From: Streptomyces sp. NBC_00461
GTDB lineage: Bacteria; Actinomycetota; Actinomycetes; Streptomycetales; Streptomycetaceae
Length of the DNA stretch: 64,000 nucleotides
Assembly: GCF_036013935.1 (NCBI RefSeq)
Contig: NZ_CP107902.1
Span: 2,947,001 to 3,011,000, forward strand
Direction of reading: 5' to 3'
Below, piece after piece: positions 15,631 through 24,427 of the stretch. The notes beneath the pieces were generated by a model. The model ran no database searches. It was not told the DNA's origin and saw only the letters and a program-made list of their open reading frames with translations. Every line of letters begins with the position of its first letter. The stretch's first letter is position 1. Made by a program: the position numbers and the translations under genes.

Positions 15631-16893
15631 ATGAACGTCGTCCGCCGCAGCGCCGCGGTCCTGGCAGCCACCGCCGTGATCGGCGCGGCCACGCCCGCCG
15701 TGGCCGCATCCCCGTCCCCGTCCGTGGCGATACCCGACGGTCTGTACGGCACCGCCGACCCCAAGTACGACGGCGTCTGGCGGCAGTCGCTGGCGCTGCT
15801 CGCGCAGGACACCGTCGGCGTGAAGCCCGCCGCGAAGGCGGTGGACTGGCTGCTGGGCCAGCAGTGCGCGAACGGGGCCTACGCGGCGTTCCGCCCGGAT
15901 GCGGCGAAGGCCTGCGACGCCAAGGTCATGGTCGACACGAACAGCACGGCCGCCGCCGTTCAGGCCCTCGTCGCGCTCGGCGGCCACGACACGGAGACCG
16001 GCAAGGCGGTCGGCTGGCTGAAGTCCGTGCAGAACGAGGACGGCGGCTGGGGCTACTCGCCGGGCGGAGCGAGCGACGCGAACTCGACGTCCGTCGTCAT
16101 CGGCGCGCTGACCGCCGTCGGCGAGCAGCCCGCGCAGGTCGTCAAGGGCGGGAAGGGCGAGAAGGGCGGGAAGTCGCCCTATGACGCCCTGTTGACGTTC
16201 GCTCTCCCCTGCGACGGGGGCGGCGCGGGCGCCTTCGCCTTCCAGCCGGACAAGAAGGGGACGTTGGCCGCCAACGCGGACGCGACGGCGGCCGCCGTGG
16301 TGGGCGCGCTCGGCAAGGGGCTGGCCGGGGACGCCGTGAAGCCTGCCGGGACCGCCGTGACGTGCAAGGGAGCCGACGACCGCGAGCAGGCGGCGCGCAA
16401 CGGCGCCGCGTACCTCGTCACCGCACTGGCCAAGGACAAGCACCTGACGTCGACACTCCCCGGCGCCAAGCCCCAGCCCGACTACGGCAACACGGCCGAC
16501 GCGGTCCTCGCTCTCGCGACCGCCGGTCAGGGCGACAAGGCGGCCGACGCCATGCGCTGGCTGGAGGGCAACTCCCGGACGTGGGCGAAGCAGGGCGGAC
16601 CGGCCGCATACGCGCAGCTGGTCCTCGCCGCGCACGCGGAGAGCGCCGACGTGCGCGACTTCGGCGGCCAGGATCTCGTGTCGCTCCTCAACGCGACCGG
16701 TCCGAAGCCCGCCTCCGTCCCGGCGTCCGCCCCCGCCCCCGCCGAGCACTCGGGCCAGGCAGACCACAAGGACGACTCCGACGACTCCAGCGACTCCGGT
16801 GTCAGCGTCTGGTGGATCGTCGGCGTGGGCCTCGTCGGCGGCATCGGCGTCGGATTCCTGCTCAGCGGCCGTAACAAGAGGCGACAGCCGTGA
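15631..16893 (+). CDS. Exported, membrane-anchored alpha/alpha-toroid protein of the cobalamin transporter operon
   Basis: 420 residues. A signal peptide (about 1-28, VIGAATPAVAA) is followed by repeated helical hairpins with prenyltransferase/squalene-oxidase-type repeats (WLLGQQCANGAYAAFRP, SVQNEDGGWGYSPGG). A Ser/Asp-rich linker, one C-terminal membrane segment (WWIVGVGLVGGIGVGFLL) and a basic tail (RNKRRQP) anchor it outside the membrane. The fold class resembles human intrinsic factor and transcobalamin, so surface capture of cobalamin is an attractive inference given the B12 riboswitch. ATG 15631 has GGGAGAGG upstream. First gene of the ECF operon. Confidence 0.85.
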   Translation: MNVVRRSAAVLAATAVIGAATPAVAASPSPSVAIPDGLYGTADPKYDGVWRQSLALLAQDTVGVKPAAKAVDWLLGQQCANGAYAAFRPDAAKACDAKVMVDTNSTAAAVQALVALGGHDTETGKAVGWLKSVQNEDGGWGYSPGGASDANSTSVVIGALTAVGEQPAQVVKGGKGEKGGKSPYDALLTFALPCDGGGAGAFAFQPDKKGTLAANADATAAAVVGALGKGLAGDAVKPAGTAVTCKGADDREQAARNGAAYLVTALAKDKHLTSTLPGAKPQPDYGNTADAVLALATAGQGDKAADAMRWLEGNSRTWAKQGGPAAYAQLVLAAHAESADVRDFGGQDLVSLLNATGPKPASVPASAPAPAEHSGQADHKDDSDDSSDSGVSVWWIVGVGLVGGIGVGFLLSGRNKRRQP

Positions 16894-17534
16894 TACGGCG
16901 CTGCGCGCTGCTCCTCGCCGCGCTGTTCCTGACCCTGGCCGGCAGCGGCCAGGCGCAGGCCGTCGGCTACCGCTACTGGTCGTTCTGGGACTACGACGGC
17001 GGTCACTGGACCTACGCCACCCAGGGCCCGGCCACCGCCCGCCCCGACGACGGCGCCGTCCAGGGCTTCCGCTTCTCGGTGAGTGAGGACTCCAGCGACT
17101 CGGCGAAGCCGCGCGCGACGGCGTCGTTCCCGGTGATCTGCGCGCGGACTCCGGCGCGGGACGGCAAGAAGCGCGTGGCTCTCGTCCTCGACTTCGGTAC
17201 GGCGGCGGACGCCCCGTCCGGCGAGACACCGCCGGTGCGTCGTACGGCCTGCGCGCGGGTGTCGTCCGACGGGACCACGGCGGAGGCGCTGGCGTCGGTG
17301 GCGAAGCCGCTGCGGTACGACACCAACGCCCTGTTGTGCGCGATCGCGGGGTATCCCCACAAGGGGTGCGGGGAACAGGCCTCCGGCGGGAAGAAGCCGA
17401 CGGCGGGCTCGACTTCGGCCAAGTCCGGGGAGACGGAGGGCGGGCCGGCCGTGGGGCTGTTCGTGGGGGCCGGGGCGGTCGCGCTGATCGGTGCGGCAGC
17501 GGTGTGGCAGGCACGGCGACGCAGGCATGGCTAG
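16890..17534 (+). CDS. Exported, single-anchor protein of the ECF cobalamin operon (SCO2322-type)
   Basis: A 214-residue secreted protein with a signal peptide (about 1-24), an extracellular domain containing YRYWSFWDYDGGHWTYATQG, a pair of cysteines (ICAR and TACAR) and a second pair (LLCAI, KGCGE), then a C-terminal membrane helix (about 188-207) and an Arg tail. The start GTG 16890 overlaps the previous stop (GTGA). Function unknown. Its constant position inside this operon suggests a substrate-capture or complex-assembly accessory role for the transporter. Confidence 0.78.
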   Translation: MIRRCALLLAALFLTLAGSGQAQAVGYRYWSFWDYDGGHWTYATQGPATARPDDGAVQGFRFSVSEDSSDSAKPRATASFPVICARTPARDGKKRVALVLDFGTAADAPSGETPPVRRTACARVSSDGTTAEALASVAKPLRYDTNALLCAIAGYPHKGCGEQASGGKKPTAGSTSAKSGETEGGPAVGLFVGAGAVALIGAAAVWQARRRRHG

Positions 17535-18594
17535 TCGTTCCGTGCTTCACCCCGGTGCCTGGTGGCTGTGGTCCCTGGGCCTGGGCACCGCGGCCACCCG
17601 CACCACCAACCCCCTCCTCCTGGCCCTGCTCATCGCGACGTCCGCCTACGTCGTCGCCACCTGCCGCACCCGGGCCCCCTGGTCCCGCTCCTACTCCGCC
17701 TTCCTCAAGCTCGCCCTCGCCGTCCTGGTCATCCGCCTCTTCTTCGCGGTGGCCCTCGGCTCCCCCATCCCCGGCACGCACGTGATCGTCACCCTCCCCG
17801 AACTCCCCCTCCCCCACTGGGCGCAGGGCATCCGGCTGGGCGGCAAGGTCACCGCCGAATCACTCACCTTCGCCTTCTACGACGGCCTGAAGCTGGCCAC
17901 GCTGCTCATCTGCGTGGGTGCCGCGAACGCCCTCGCCAACCCGTCCCGCCTGCTCAAGTCCCTCCCGGGCGCGCTGTACGAGACCGGCGTCGCGGTGGTC
18001 GTCGCCCTCACCTTCGCGCCGCACCTCATCGCCGACGTCCAGCGTCTGCGCGCCGCCCGTCGCCTGCGCGGCCGCCCCGACAGCGGCCTGCGCGGTCTGC
18101 TGCAGGTCGGACTCCCGGTACTGGAGGGCGCGTTGGAGCGTTCCGTCGCCCTGGCCGCCGCGATGGACGCCCGCGGTTACGGCCGCAGCGCCGAGGTCGC
18201 GACCGGCGTACGCCGGACCACCGCGGCTCTCACCCTCGGCGGACTGCTCGGTGTCTGCGCGGGAACGTACGGGCTGCTGACCGCCGAAGGCGGCACCTAC
18301 GGGCTGCCCCTGCTGCTCGCCGGGGTCGCCGCGGCGCTGGCGGGGCTGCGGCTGGGCGGCCGGCGCAGCCTGCGCACCCGGTACCGCCCGGACCGGTGGG
18401 ACCTGCGCGCCTGGCTGGTCGCGGGGTCCGGTGCCGCGGTCGCCGCGCTGCTGACCCTCGCCGCCGCGGACGAGCCACAGGCCCTGCACCCCGGTGTAGT
18501 CCCGCTCGTCGCCCCCACCCTTCCGCTGTGGCCGGCGGCAGCCGTACTGCTCGGCCTGCTGCCGTCCTTCGTCGCCCCCAAGGAGCCGTCGTGA
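17527..18594 (+). CDS. ECF transporter transmembrane (T/EcfT) component, CbiQ-like
   Basis: 355 residues with several membrane helices and the CbiQ/EcfT cytosolic coupling motif (ERSVALAAAMDARGYG, about 208-223) that contacts the ATPase subunits. ATG 17527 overlaps the preceding stop by eight bases and its own stop overlaps the ATPase start (GTGA). It links substrate-binding S component and ATPase in an energy-coupling-factor importer. Given the B12 riboswitch, cobalamin or a corrinoid is the likely cargo. Confidence 0.88.
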   Translation: MASRSVLHPGAWWLWSLGLGTAATRTTNPLLLALLIATSAYVVATCRTRAPWSRSYSAFLKLALAVLVIRLFFAVALGSPIPGTHVIVTLPELPLPHWAQGIRLGGKVTAESLTFAFYDGLKLATLLICVGAANALANPSRLLKSLPGALYETGVAVVVALTFAPHLIADVQRLRAARRLRGRPDSGLRGLLQVGLPVLEGALERSVALAAAMDARGYGRSAEVATGVRRTTAALTLGGLLGVCAGTYGLLTAEGGTYGLPLLLAGVAAALAGLRLGGRRSLRTRYRPDRWDLRAWLVAGSGAAVAALLTLAAADEPQALHPGVVPLVAPTLPLWPAAAVLLGLLPSFVAPKEPS

Positions 18595-20570
18595 TCCGCT
18601 TCGAGGATGTCTCCGTGACGTACGACGGGGCGGCCGAACCCACCGTGCGGGGCGTCGACTTCGAGGTGCCGGAGGGCGAACTCGTGTTGCTGGTCGGCCC
18701 GTCGGGGGCCGGCAAGTCGACCGTCCTGGGTACCGTCAGCGGGCTCGTCCCGCACTTCACGGGAGGCACGCTCAGGGGCCGCGTCACGGTGGCGGAGCGC
18801 GACACCCGTACCCACAAACCACGCGAACTCGCGGATGTCGTGGGCACGGTGGGGCAGGACCCGCTCTCCCATTTCGTGACGGACACCGTCGAGGACGAAC
18901 TCGCTTACGGAATGGAGTCGTTGGGGCTGGCGCCGGATGTGATGCGGCGCCGTGTCGAGGAGACCCTCGACCTGCTCGGCCTGGCCGGTCTCCGCGACCG
19001 CCCCATCGCCACCCTGTCCGGCGGCCAGCAGCAGCGCGTCGCCATCGGCTCGGTCCTCACCCCGCATCCCAGGGTCCTGGTCCTCGACGAACCGACCTCC
19101 GCCCTCGACCCCGCGGCCGCCGAGGAGGTCCTCGCCGTCCTCCAACGTCTGGTCCACGACCTCGGCACGACCGTACTGCTGGCCGAACACCGCCTGGAAC
19201 GCGTCATCCAGTACGCCGACCTGGTCGCCGTCCTGCCCGCCCCCGGGGTGGCACCCGTGCTCGGCACGCCGGCCGAGATGATGGCCGTGTCCCCGGTGTA
19301 CCCCCCTGTGGTCGCCCTCGGCCGCCTGGCCGGTTGGACCCCGTTGCCGCTGACGGTGCGCGACGCACGGCGCCGGGCGGGGGGTCTTCGGGAACGGCTG
19401 GCCGAGCAGCGGAGGACACAGACCCCGACAGACGGCCCGACGCAGGGGGCGAGCCCGGCAGACGACAGCCCGAGGCAGGAGGTGCGCGCCGCAGACGACA
19501 GCCCGACGCAGGGGGCGAGCCCGGCAGACGACAGCCCGAGGCAGGAAGTGCGCGCCGCAGACGACAGCCCGACGCAGGGGGCGAGCCCGGCAGACGACAG
19601 CCTGAGGCAGGAAGTGCGCGCCGCAGACGACAGCCCGACGCAGGGGGCGAGCCCGGCAGACGACAGCCTGAGGCAGGAGGTGCGCACGGCAGACGGCCCG
19701 ACGCAGGAGGTGACCACCGCCGCGGCGGAAAAGGACGCGGACCCGCCCTGGTGGTCCTGGCCCTTCCCCGCCCGCAGACGCACGAGTTCCCGTACGGCGG
19801 TCGCGTCCCCGACTCCCGCCCCCACCGCGGAAGTTCGCGCCCTGGCCGTCCGCCGCGACCGGGTCGAGGCCCTCCGGCACGTCGATCTCACTGTCACCCC
19901 CGGCGAGACGATCGCTCTCATGGGGCGCAACGGGGCCGGCAAGTCGACGCTGCTCAACACACTCGTCGGGCTGGTCGAACCGTCCGCCGGAACGGTCCGG
20001 GTCGGCGGCGCGGTCCCCCACCGCACCGCGCCCCCGGACCTCGTGCGCCGGGTGGGCCTCGTACCCCAGGAGCCCCGCGACCTCCTCTACGCCGACACGG
20101 TCGCCGGCGAGTGCGCGGCGGCCGACCGGGACGCCCGGGCTGAACCGGGTGCCTGCCGGTCACTGGTGTCGGAGCTGCTGCCCGGTATCACCGACGACGT
20201 CCATCCGCGCGACCTCTCCGAGGGACAGCGCCTCACGCTCGCGCTGGCCGTCGTGCTGACCGCGCGGCCACCGCTGCTGCTCCTCGACGAACCGACCCGC
20301 GGCCTGGACTACGCGGCGAAGGCCCGCCTGGTGACCGTGTTGCGCGCTCTGGCCGCCGAGGGGCACACGATCGTCCTGGCCACGCATGACGTCGAACTGG
20401 CCGCCGAACTCGCCCACCGGGTGGTGCTGCTGGCCGACGGCGAGGTGATCGCGGACGGCCCGACGGCCGACGTGGTCGTCTCGTCCCCGTCCTTCGCCCC
20501 GCAGATCACCAAGATTCTGGCCCCGCAGAAGTGGCTCACCGTCTCCCAGGTCCGGGAGGCGCTCGCGTGA
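18591..20570 (+). CDS. ECF transporter ATPase, A and A' domains fused in one protein
   Basis: 659 residues carrying two ABC ATPase cassettes, normally separate EcfA and EcfA' subunits. Cassette 1: Walker A GPSGAGKST (about 38-46), signature LSGGQQQR (about 142), Walker B VLVLDEP (about 161). Cassette 2: Walker A GRNGAGKST (about 444-452), signature LSEGQRL (about 543), Walker B LLLLDEP (about 562). The linker (about 265-425) contains four 22-residue acidic repeats. GTG 18591 overlaps the EcfT stop. It powers import by the operon's S and T components. Confidence 0.92.
   Translation: MIRFEDVSVTYDGAAEPTVRGVDFEVPEGELVLLVGPSGAGKSTVLGTVSGLVPHFTGGTLRGRVTVAERDTRTHKPRELADVVGTVGQDPLSHFVTDTVEDELAYGMESLGLAPDVMRRRVEETLDLLGLAGLRDRPIATLSGGQQQRVAIGSVLTPHPRVLVLDEPTSALDPAAAEEVLAVLQRLVHDLGTTVLLAEHRLERVIQYADLVAVLPAPGVAPVLGTPAEMMAVSPVYPPVVALGRLAGWTPLPLTVRDARRRAGGLRERLAEQRRTQTPTDGPTQGASPADDSPRQEVRAADDSPTQGASPADDSPRQEVRAADDSPTQGASPADDSLRQEVRAADDSPTQGASPADDSLRQEVRTADGPTQEVTTAAAEKDADPPWWSWPFPARRRTSSRTAVASPTPAPTAEVRALAVRRDRVEALRHVDLTVTPGETIALMGRNGAGKSTLLNTLVGLVEPSAGTVRVGGAVPHRTAPPDLVRRVGLVPQEPRDLLYADTVAGECAAADRDARAEPGACRSLVSELLPGITDDVHPRDLSEGQRLTLALAVVLTARPPLLLLDEPTRGLDYAAKARLVTVLRALAAEGHTIVLATHDVELAAELAHRVVLLADGEVIADGPTADVVVSSPSFAPQITKILAPQKWLTVSQVREALA
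19431..19694 (+). repeat. Four 66-bp tandem repeats encoding the inter-cassette linker
   Basis: Units start at 19431, 19497, 19563 and 19629, each encoding D(S/G)PTQGASPADDS(P/L)RQEVR(A/T)AD. Each 66-bp unit is itself two related 33-bp halves (gacagcccgacgcaggg and gacagcccgaggcagga). A partial unit follows with one Asp codon missing. Near-identity between units points to recent slippage or recombination; copy number probably varies between strains. Confidence 0.9.
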
Positions 20571-21454
20571 CCGGGACTCAAGGTCACCCAGGCACGGACG
20601 GCGCGAGGATGACCACGACTCCCCCCGCGAGGACCGTCCGCCCCACCCCCCGCACCAGGGCCGTCCACCTCGGCCCCCGCTCCATCACCGCCCTCGTCCT
20701 CGTCAGCGCCGTCGGTGTCGTCGGCTTCGGCTGGCCCTTCCTCGCCCCGCCGGCCTCGCAGCTGAGTGCGCATGCGCAGGACGCGCCCTGGCTGTTCGCG
20801 GGACTGCTGGTGCTGCTGGTCGCCGTGGTGGCGGCGACGATCTCCGAGTCGGGCCTCGGACCCAAGGCGGTCGCCATGCTGGGCGTGCTCGCGGCGACCG
20901 GGGCCGCCCTGCGCCCGCTCGGCGCCGGAACCGCGGGCATCGAGCCGATGTTCTTCCTGATGGTGCTGAGCGGGCGGGTACTGGGTCCCGGCTTCGGCTT
21001 CACCCTCGGCTCGCTCACCATGTTCGCGTCCGCGCTGCTCACGGGCGGGGTGGGCCCATGGATGCCGTTCCAGATGCTGGCGATGGGATGGTTCACGATG
21101 GGGGCCGGGCTGTTGCCGGGCCCGGACCGGCTCCGGGGACGCGGCGAACTCGCCCTCCTCGCCCTCTACGGTTTCCTCGCCGCCTTCGCCTACGGCACGC
21201 TCCTGAACCTGGCCGGCTGGCCCTTCATCGGCGCGCTCGCCTCCGGCATCGCCTTCGACCCGCATGCCGCCGTCCCCGCCAATCTGGCCCGTTTCCTCGC
21301 GTACTGCGCGGCCACTTCGCTGGGCTGGGACCTGGGCCGGGCCACGGTCACCGTGGTGCTGACGCTCAGCCTCGGCCCGGCCGTGCTCAGGGCGCTACGC
21401 AGAGCCACCCGACGGGCGGCGTTCGAGACCGCGGTCACATTCGAGTCCAGTTGA
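20567..21454 (+). CDS. ECF transporter substrate-binding S component
   Basis: A 295-residue integral membrane protein with a charged, Thr/Pro/Arg-rich N-terminus and about six to seven hydrophobic segments from residue 42 on (ITALVLVSAVGVVGFGWPFL; FFLMVLSGRVLGPGFGFTLG; MPFQMLAMGWFTMGAGLLPG). This is the EcfS-like layout found beside EcfT and EcfA in actinomycete cobalamin operons. GTG 20567 overlaps the ATPase stop and has GGGAGG upstream; ATG 20609 is an alternative start. It should bind the vitamin and toggle in the membrane. Confidence 0.83.
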   Translation: MTGTQGHPGTDGARMTTTPPARTVRPTPRTRAVHLGPRSITALVLVSAVGVVGFGWPFLAPPASQLSAHAQDAPWLFAGLLVLLVAVVAATISESGLGPKAVAMLGVLAATGAALRPLGAGTAGIEPMFFLMVLSGRVLGPGFGFTLGSLTMFASALLTGGVGPWMPFQMLAMGWFTMGAGLLPGPDRLRGRGELALLALYGFLAAFAYGTLLNLAGWPFIGALASGIAFDPHAAVPANLARFLAYCAATSLGWDLGRATVTVVLTLSLGPAVLRALRRATRRAAFETAVTFESS

Positions 21455-21745
21455 CCGGTGAACCACCCCACATGACCCACATCACCCACTAATCACCCTA
21501 GTAGTACATATCGGACGCCATGTCCACGCCATAAGCGCCTCTGACCTGCACTTTGAGAGCCAGGTCACACCACCCCCACCTCCCCCACATACGACCACAA
21601 CTAGCAAATAGGGTCATTGCGGACCCCCTCCGAGCCTGTTTCTCTGGATGACGTCGCACGGCGCCGACGAGCCCCAGGGCCTCGGCGCCGACGCATGCCC
21701 CCCGGGGCAGCACGCGACTCCCTGTCCCCGAAGAAAAGGTTCCTC
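21455..21745 (+). other. Intergenic leader of the SLT-domain gene
   Basis: No gene is supported here. It contains a 7-bp inverted repeat (TGACCTG 21542-21548, CAGGTCA 21561-21567), a less GC-rich stretch (21497-21520) where a promoter could lie, and an 8-bp stem (GGCGCCGA/TCGGCGCC, 21660-21689) in the likely 5' leader. Streptomycete cell-wall lytic genes often have c-di-AMP riboswitch leaders; I do not recognise that consensus here. Confidence 0.5.
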
Positions 21746-22165
21746 GTGTCCGTCTCCCGCATCGCCCGCACCCTCTCGTCCCCGAAGAAGGCCCTCGCCT
21801 CCGCCGCCGTGGCCGCCGCCACCGCCGGCCTGGTGCTGACCGCGGCTCCCGCTCACGCCGCGACCGCCAACTCGGCCGCGGGTGCCCAGACGATCGCGCA
21901 CAAGATGATCCCGAGCGCGGCCCAGTACAACGCCTTCAGCAAGATCGTGGAGCACGAGAGCGGCTGGAACGTCACCGCCACCAACTCGTCCTCCGGCGCC
22001 TACGGCCTGGTCCAGGCTCTGCCCGGCTCGAAGATGGCCTCCGCCGGCGCGGACTGGAAGACCAGTGCCAAGACCCAGATCAAGTGGGGTCTGGACTACA
22101 TGAACTCCCGCTACGGCAGCCCGACCGGCGCCTGGGCCTTCTGGCAGGCCAACGGCTGGTACTGA
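21746..22165 (+). CDS. Secreted small transglycosylase SLT-domain protein
   Basis: 139 residues: a signal peptide with twin Lys (about 1-38, ending APAHA) followed directly by a minimal lysozyme-like SLT fold. The catalytic glutamate is in IVEHESGWNV (Glu71), followed by the SSGAYGLVQALPGSKM motif. Family members cleave or rearrange peptidoglycan glycan strands. GTG 21746 was chosen because AAAAGG lies six bases upstream; the frame is open further upstream but shows no gene-like sequence there. A strong terminator follows. Confidence 0.85.
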   Translation: MSVSRIARTLSSPKKALASAAVAAATAGLVLTAAPAHAATANSAAGAQTIAHKMIPSAAQYNAFSKIVEHESGWNVTATNSSSGAYGLVQALPGSKMASAGADWKTSAKTQIKWGLDYMNSRYGSPTGAWAFWQANGWY

Positions 22166-22241
22166 GCCACGCCGAACCCGGACACGCTGAACCCAGACAC
22201 GCCGAGCCGGGCCACACAGGCCTGACGACGCCCGCAAGACC

Positions 22242-22277
22242 GAAGGCGGCGGCCCCGATCCCCGGGCCGCCGCCTTC
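22242..22277. terminator. 14-bp perfect hairpin, bidirectional terminator
   Basis: GAAGGCGGCGGCCC and its exact complement flank an 8-base loop between the SLT gene (+) and the lipase gene (-), suiting both convergent units. A run of CCCCTG repeats (about 22315-22338) follows before the lipase stop. Confidence 0.85.
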
Positions 22278-22362
22278 GCCACGCCCCGGGACCCGGGTTC
22301 CGGCCCCGGCCCCCACCCCTGCCCCTGCCCCTGCCCCCGGACGCGGCCTCCCCGCGCCCGGA

Positions 22363-23610
22363 TCACGCCCGTACGCCGTCGAAGAACCGCACCACCTGCG
22401 GTGCCGACGTCGCGAACGCGCCGAAGTGGTCCACGGCCCCCTGGTCCACCACCCGCACCTTCGTCCCCTGACCGGCGAGAGCGCGGGCGCAGGTGCGGGT
22501 GTTGCCGATGGGGACGTCGGTGTCGTTGCCGGCCGTGTACAGCCGTACCGGCACGTCCGCCTTCCAGTCGCAGGTGTGGTCGGCCGAGCGCATCGCGGAC
22601 AGCAGCGGGCCCGTCGGATGCCGCAGACGCTCGTAGAAGGCCGGCGTGAGCAGTCGCTTCACCGAGGGCGCGAGGCCCCTGACCACGTCCTCCTCCTCGT
22701 GACGCCCGTCGAAGAGACCCGCCACGCGGCTCGCGTACGGCGCGCGGAAGACCTCCGCCGGGTTCTTGTACAGGTGATGCAGCCTGTTCTGCGCGACCAG
22801 CCAGTACGAGATGTAGAGGACGCCGCTCGTGTCATTGACCCGCCCGTCGAACAGGGCAGGCACCTCCTGACCCTCCAGGTTGTACGGCCCGCTGATCGGG
22901 GCCAGCGCCTTCAGCCGGAAGTGCCGGTCCGCACCGGAGCGCAGCGCCTTGCCGAGCGCCATCGCGACCTGGCCACCCTGTGAGAAGCCGGTCGCGTACA
23001 CGTCCCCGGTGAGCGGGCGGCCGAGCCGGTCCGCGGCCGTGCGGGCGGCGCGCAGCACGTCGACGGAGGCCGTCACGGACGAGGCGGTCTCCATGTAGGG
23101 GTGCAGCCCCGGGCCCCGGCCGAGGCCGAGATAGTCGGGGGCGGCCACCGCGCGGCCGGCGCTCGCGTTCAGATAGGACGGGATGCGGCCGAAGTCCTCG
23201 CCCACGGAGGGTGCGTAGTCCCGGTGGACCATCGTGCCGTGCGTGTCGGAGACGAGGTCGAGCCGGTGGGCTCCGCCCTTGGGGAGGGTGAGCAGGCCCG
23301 TCGCGGTGGTGGGGTTCCCGTGCGGGTCCACCGTCCGGTACGTCAGCCGGTACGCCCGTACTCCGTACCGCACGGGGTCGGCGGCGACGTCCCGCTTGGT
23401 CAGGAACGTCCTGACCTGCGTGGCGTCATGATCCGCGACCGGGGTGACGGAGACCAGCTCACCGCGTCGCGGCTGATGCGTCTGCCCGCCCGCGGCCGCG
23501 ACCGGAGCGACGGCGAGCCCGGCGAGCAGCAGGGCCGCCGCTCCGGCGAGTCCCCGCCGACTCCGCCAACTGGTGCGTGTTTCCTGGGATTTGCGCGTCT
23601 CATCACTCAT
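22363..23610 (-). CDS. Secreted alpha/beta-hydrolase lipase (LIP family)
   Basis: 415 residues with an Arg-rich n-region and signal peptide (about 16-45, GLAGAAALLLAGLAVAP). The nucleophile elbow is GFSQGGQ (Ser210). The catalytic aspartate is probably in GNDTDVP and the histidine in AVDHFGAF near the C-terminus. Two cysteines (DHTCDW, TRTCAR) could form a disulfide. This matches secretory triacylglycerol lipases. ATG 23610 (MSDETRK) was chosen. It diverges from the DUF1275 gene. Confidence 0.88.
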   Translation of the reverse strand: MSDETRKSQETRTSWRSRRGLAGAAALLLAGLAVAPVAAAGGQTHQPRRGELVSVTPVADHDATQVRTFLTKRDVAADPVRYGVRAYRLTYRTVDPHGNPTTATGLLTLPKGGAHRLDLVSDTHGTMVHRDYAPSVGEDFGRIPSYLNASAGRAVAAPDYLGLGRGPGLHPYMETASSVTASVDVLRAARTAADRLGRPLTGDVYATGFSQGGQVAMALGKALRSGADRHFRLKALAPISGPYNLEGQEVPALFDGRVNDTSGVLYISYWLVAQNRLHHLYKNPAEVFRAPYASRVAGLFDGRHEEEDVVRGLAPSVKRLLTPAFYERLRHPTGPLLSAMRSADHTCDWKADVPVRLYTAGNDTDVPIGNTRTCARALAGQGTKVRVVDQGAVDHFGAFATSAPQVVRFFDGVRA

Positions 23611-23713
23611 GTCCCCGACGCTACGGACGCGCACCGCACGCCGGCATCCGAGACTCCCCCGCGTCCATGGTGGACTTGAGTGCACCCAGCCCGTCCGGCC
23701 ACCCGGAGACTCG

Positions 23714-24418
23714 ATGAGCGAGCAGAGCAGCAGCACCACCGACACGCCGACGGACGACCCTCACGAGACACGCGGACTGCGATTGGTCGTCGTGCTGCTG
23801 GGGCTCACGGTGGTCAGCGGACTGATCGACGCCGTGAGCTATCTGGGACTCGGACACGTCTTCACCGCGAACATGACCGGCAACGTGGTGGTGCTGGGCT
23901 TCGCCGCCGCCGGCGCGCCGGGCTTCTCCGTGCCGCACACGGCGACCTCCCTGTTCTGCTTCCTGCTGGGCGCGGTGGCCGGAGGGCGGGTGGCGCGGTG
24001 GCGGGGCGAGGGGTCGCGCCGTACCTGGACCCGGCTCGTCCTGGCCGCCGAGGCGGCCCTGGTGGGCGCCTCCGCGGTGGCCGCCTTCGCCGCGCCGCAC
24101 GCCACCGCCGGCGACTACGCCCTGATCGCCCTCACCGCCTTCGCGATGGGTCTGCGCAACGCCACGGTCCGCAAGCTCGGCGTCCCCGACCTCACCACGA
24201 CCGTCCTCACGATGACCCTGACGGGGCTCGCCTCCGACTCCCGCGCGGGCGGCGGCTCGGGTCACCGCTCCCCGCGCCGCTCGGCCTCCGTCGTGGCGAT
24301 GGCGGGCGGGGCCTGGCTCGGCGCATGGCTGGTGATCCACCACGGCCTGGGCCTTCCGCTGCTGGTCGCGGCGGTGGCGACGGGGCTGCTGGCGGTGCTG
24401 GCCTCGGGGCGGGAATAG
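23714..24418 (+). CDS. YoaK/DUF1275 family membrane protein
   Basis: A 234-residue membrane protein with six or so hydrophobic segments. The family signature is visible: SGLIDAVSYLGLGHVFTANM followed by TGNVVVLG (about 36-63), and a later MGLRNATVRKLGVPDLTTTV segment. Transport substrate unknown; the family is related to small permeases. ATG 23714 has CGGAG upstream. Confidence 0.88.
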   Translation: MSEQSSSTTDTPTDDPHETRGLRLVVVLLGLTVVSGLIDAVSYLGLGHVFTANMTGNVVVLGFAAAGAPGFSVPHTATSLFCFLLGAVAGGRVARWRGEGSRRTWTRLVLAAEAALVGASAVAAFAAPHATAGDYALIALTAFAMGLRNATVRKLGVPDLTTTVLTMTLTGLASDSRAGGGSGHRSPRRSASVVAMAGGAWLGAWLVIHHGLGLPLLVAAVATGLLAVLASGRE

Positions 24419-24427
24419 GGCCGTACG

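Noticed and set aside
19431..19694. Regular repeats considered as a CRISPR array
   Set aside because: The repeats are contiguous without unique spacers, keep the reading frame and lie inside an ATPase gene.
21600..21745. c-di-AMP (ydaO) riboswitch before the SLT-domain gene
   Set aside because: Streptomycete wall hydrolases often have one, but I cannot find the conserved segments here; only a simple hairpin is visible.
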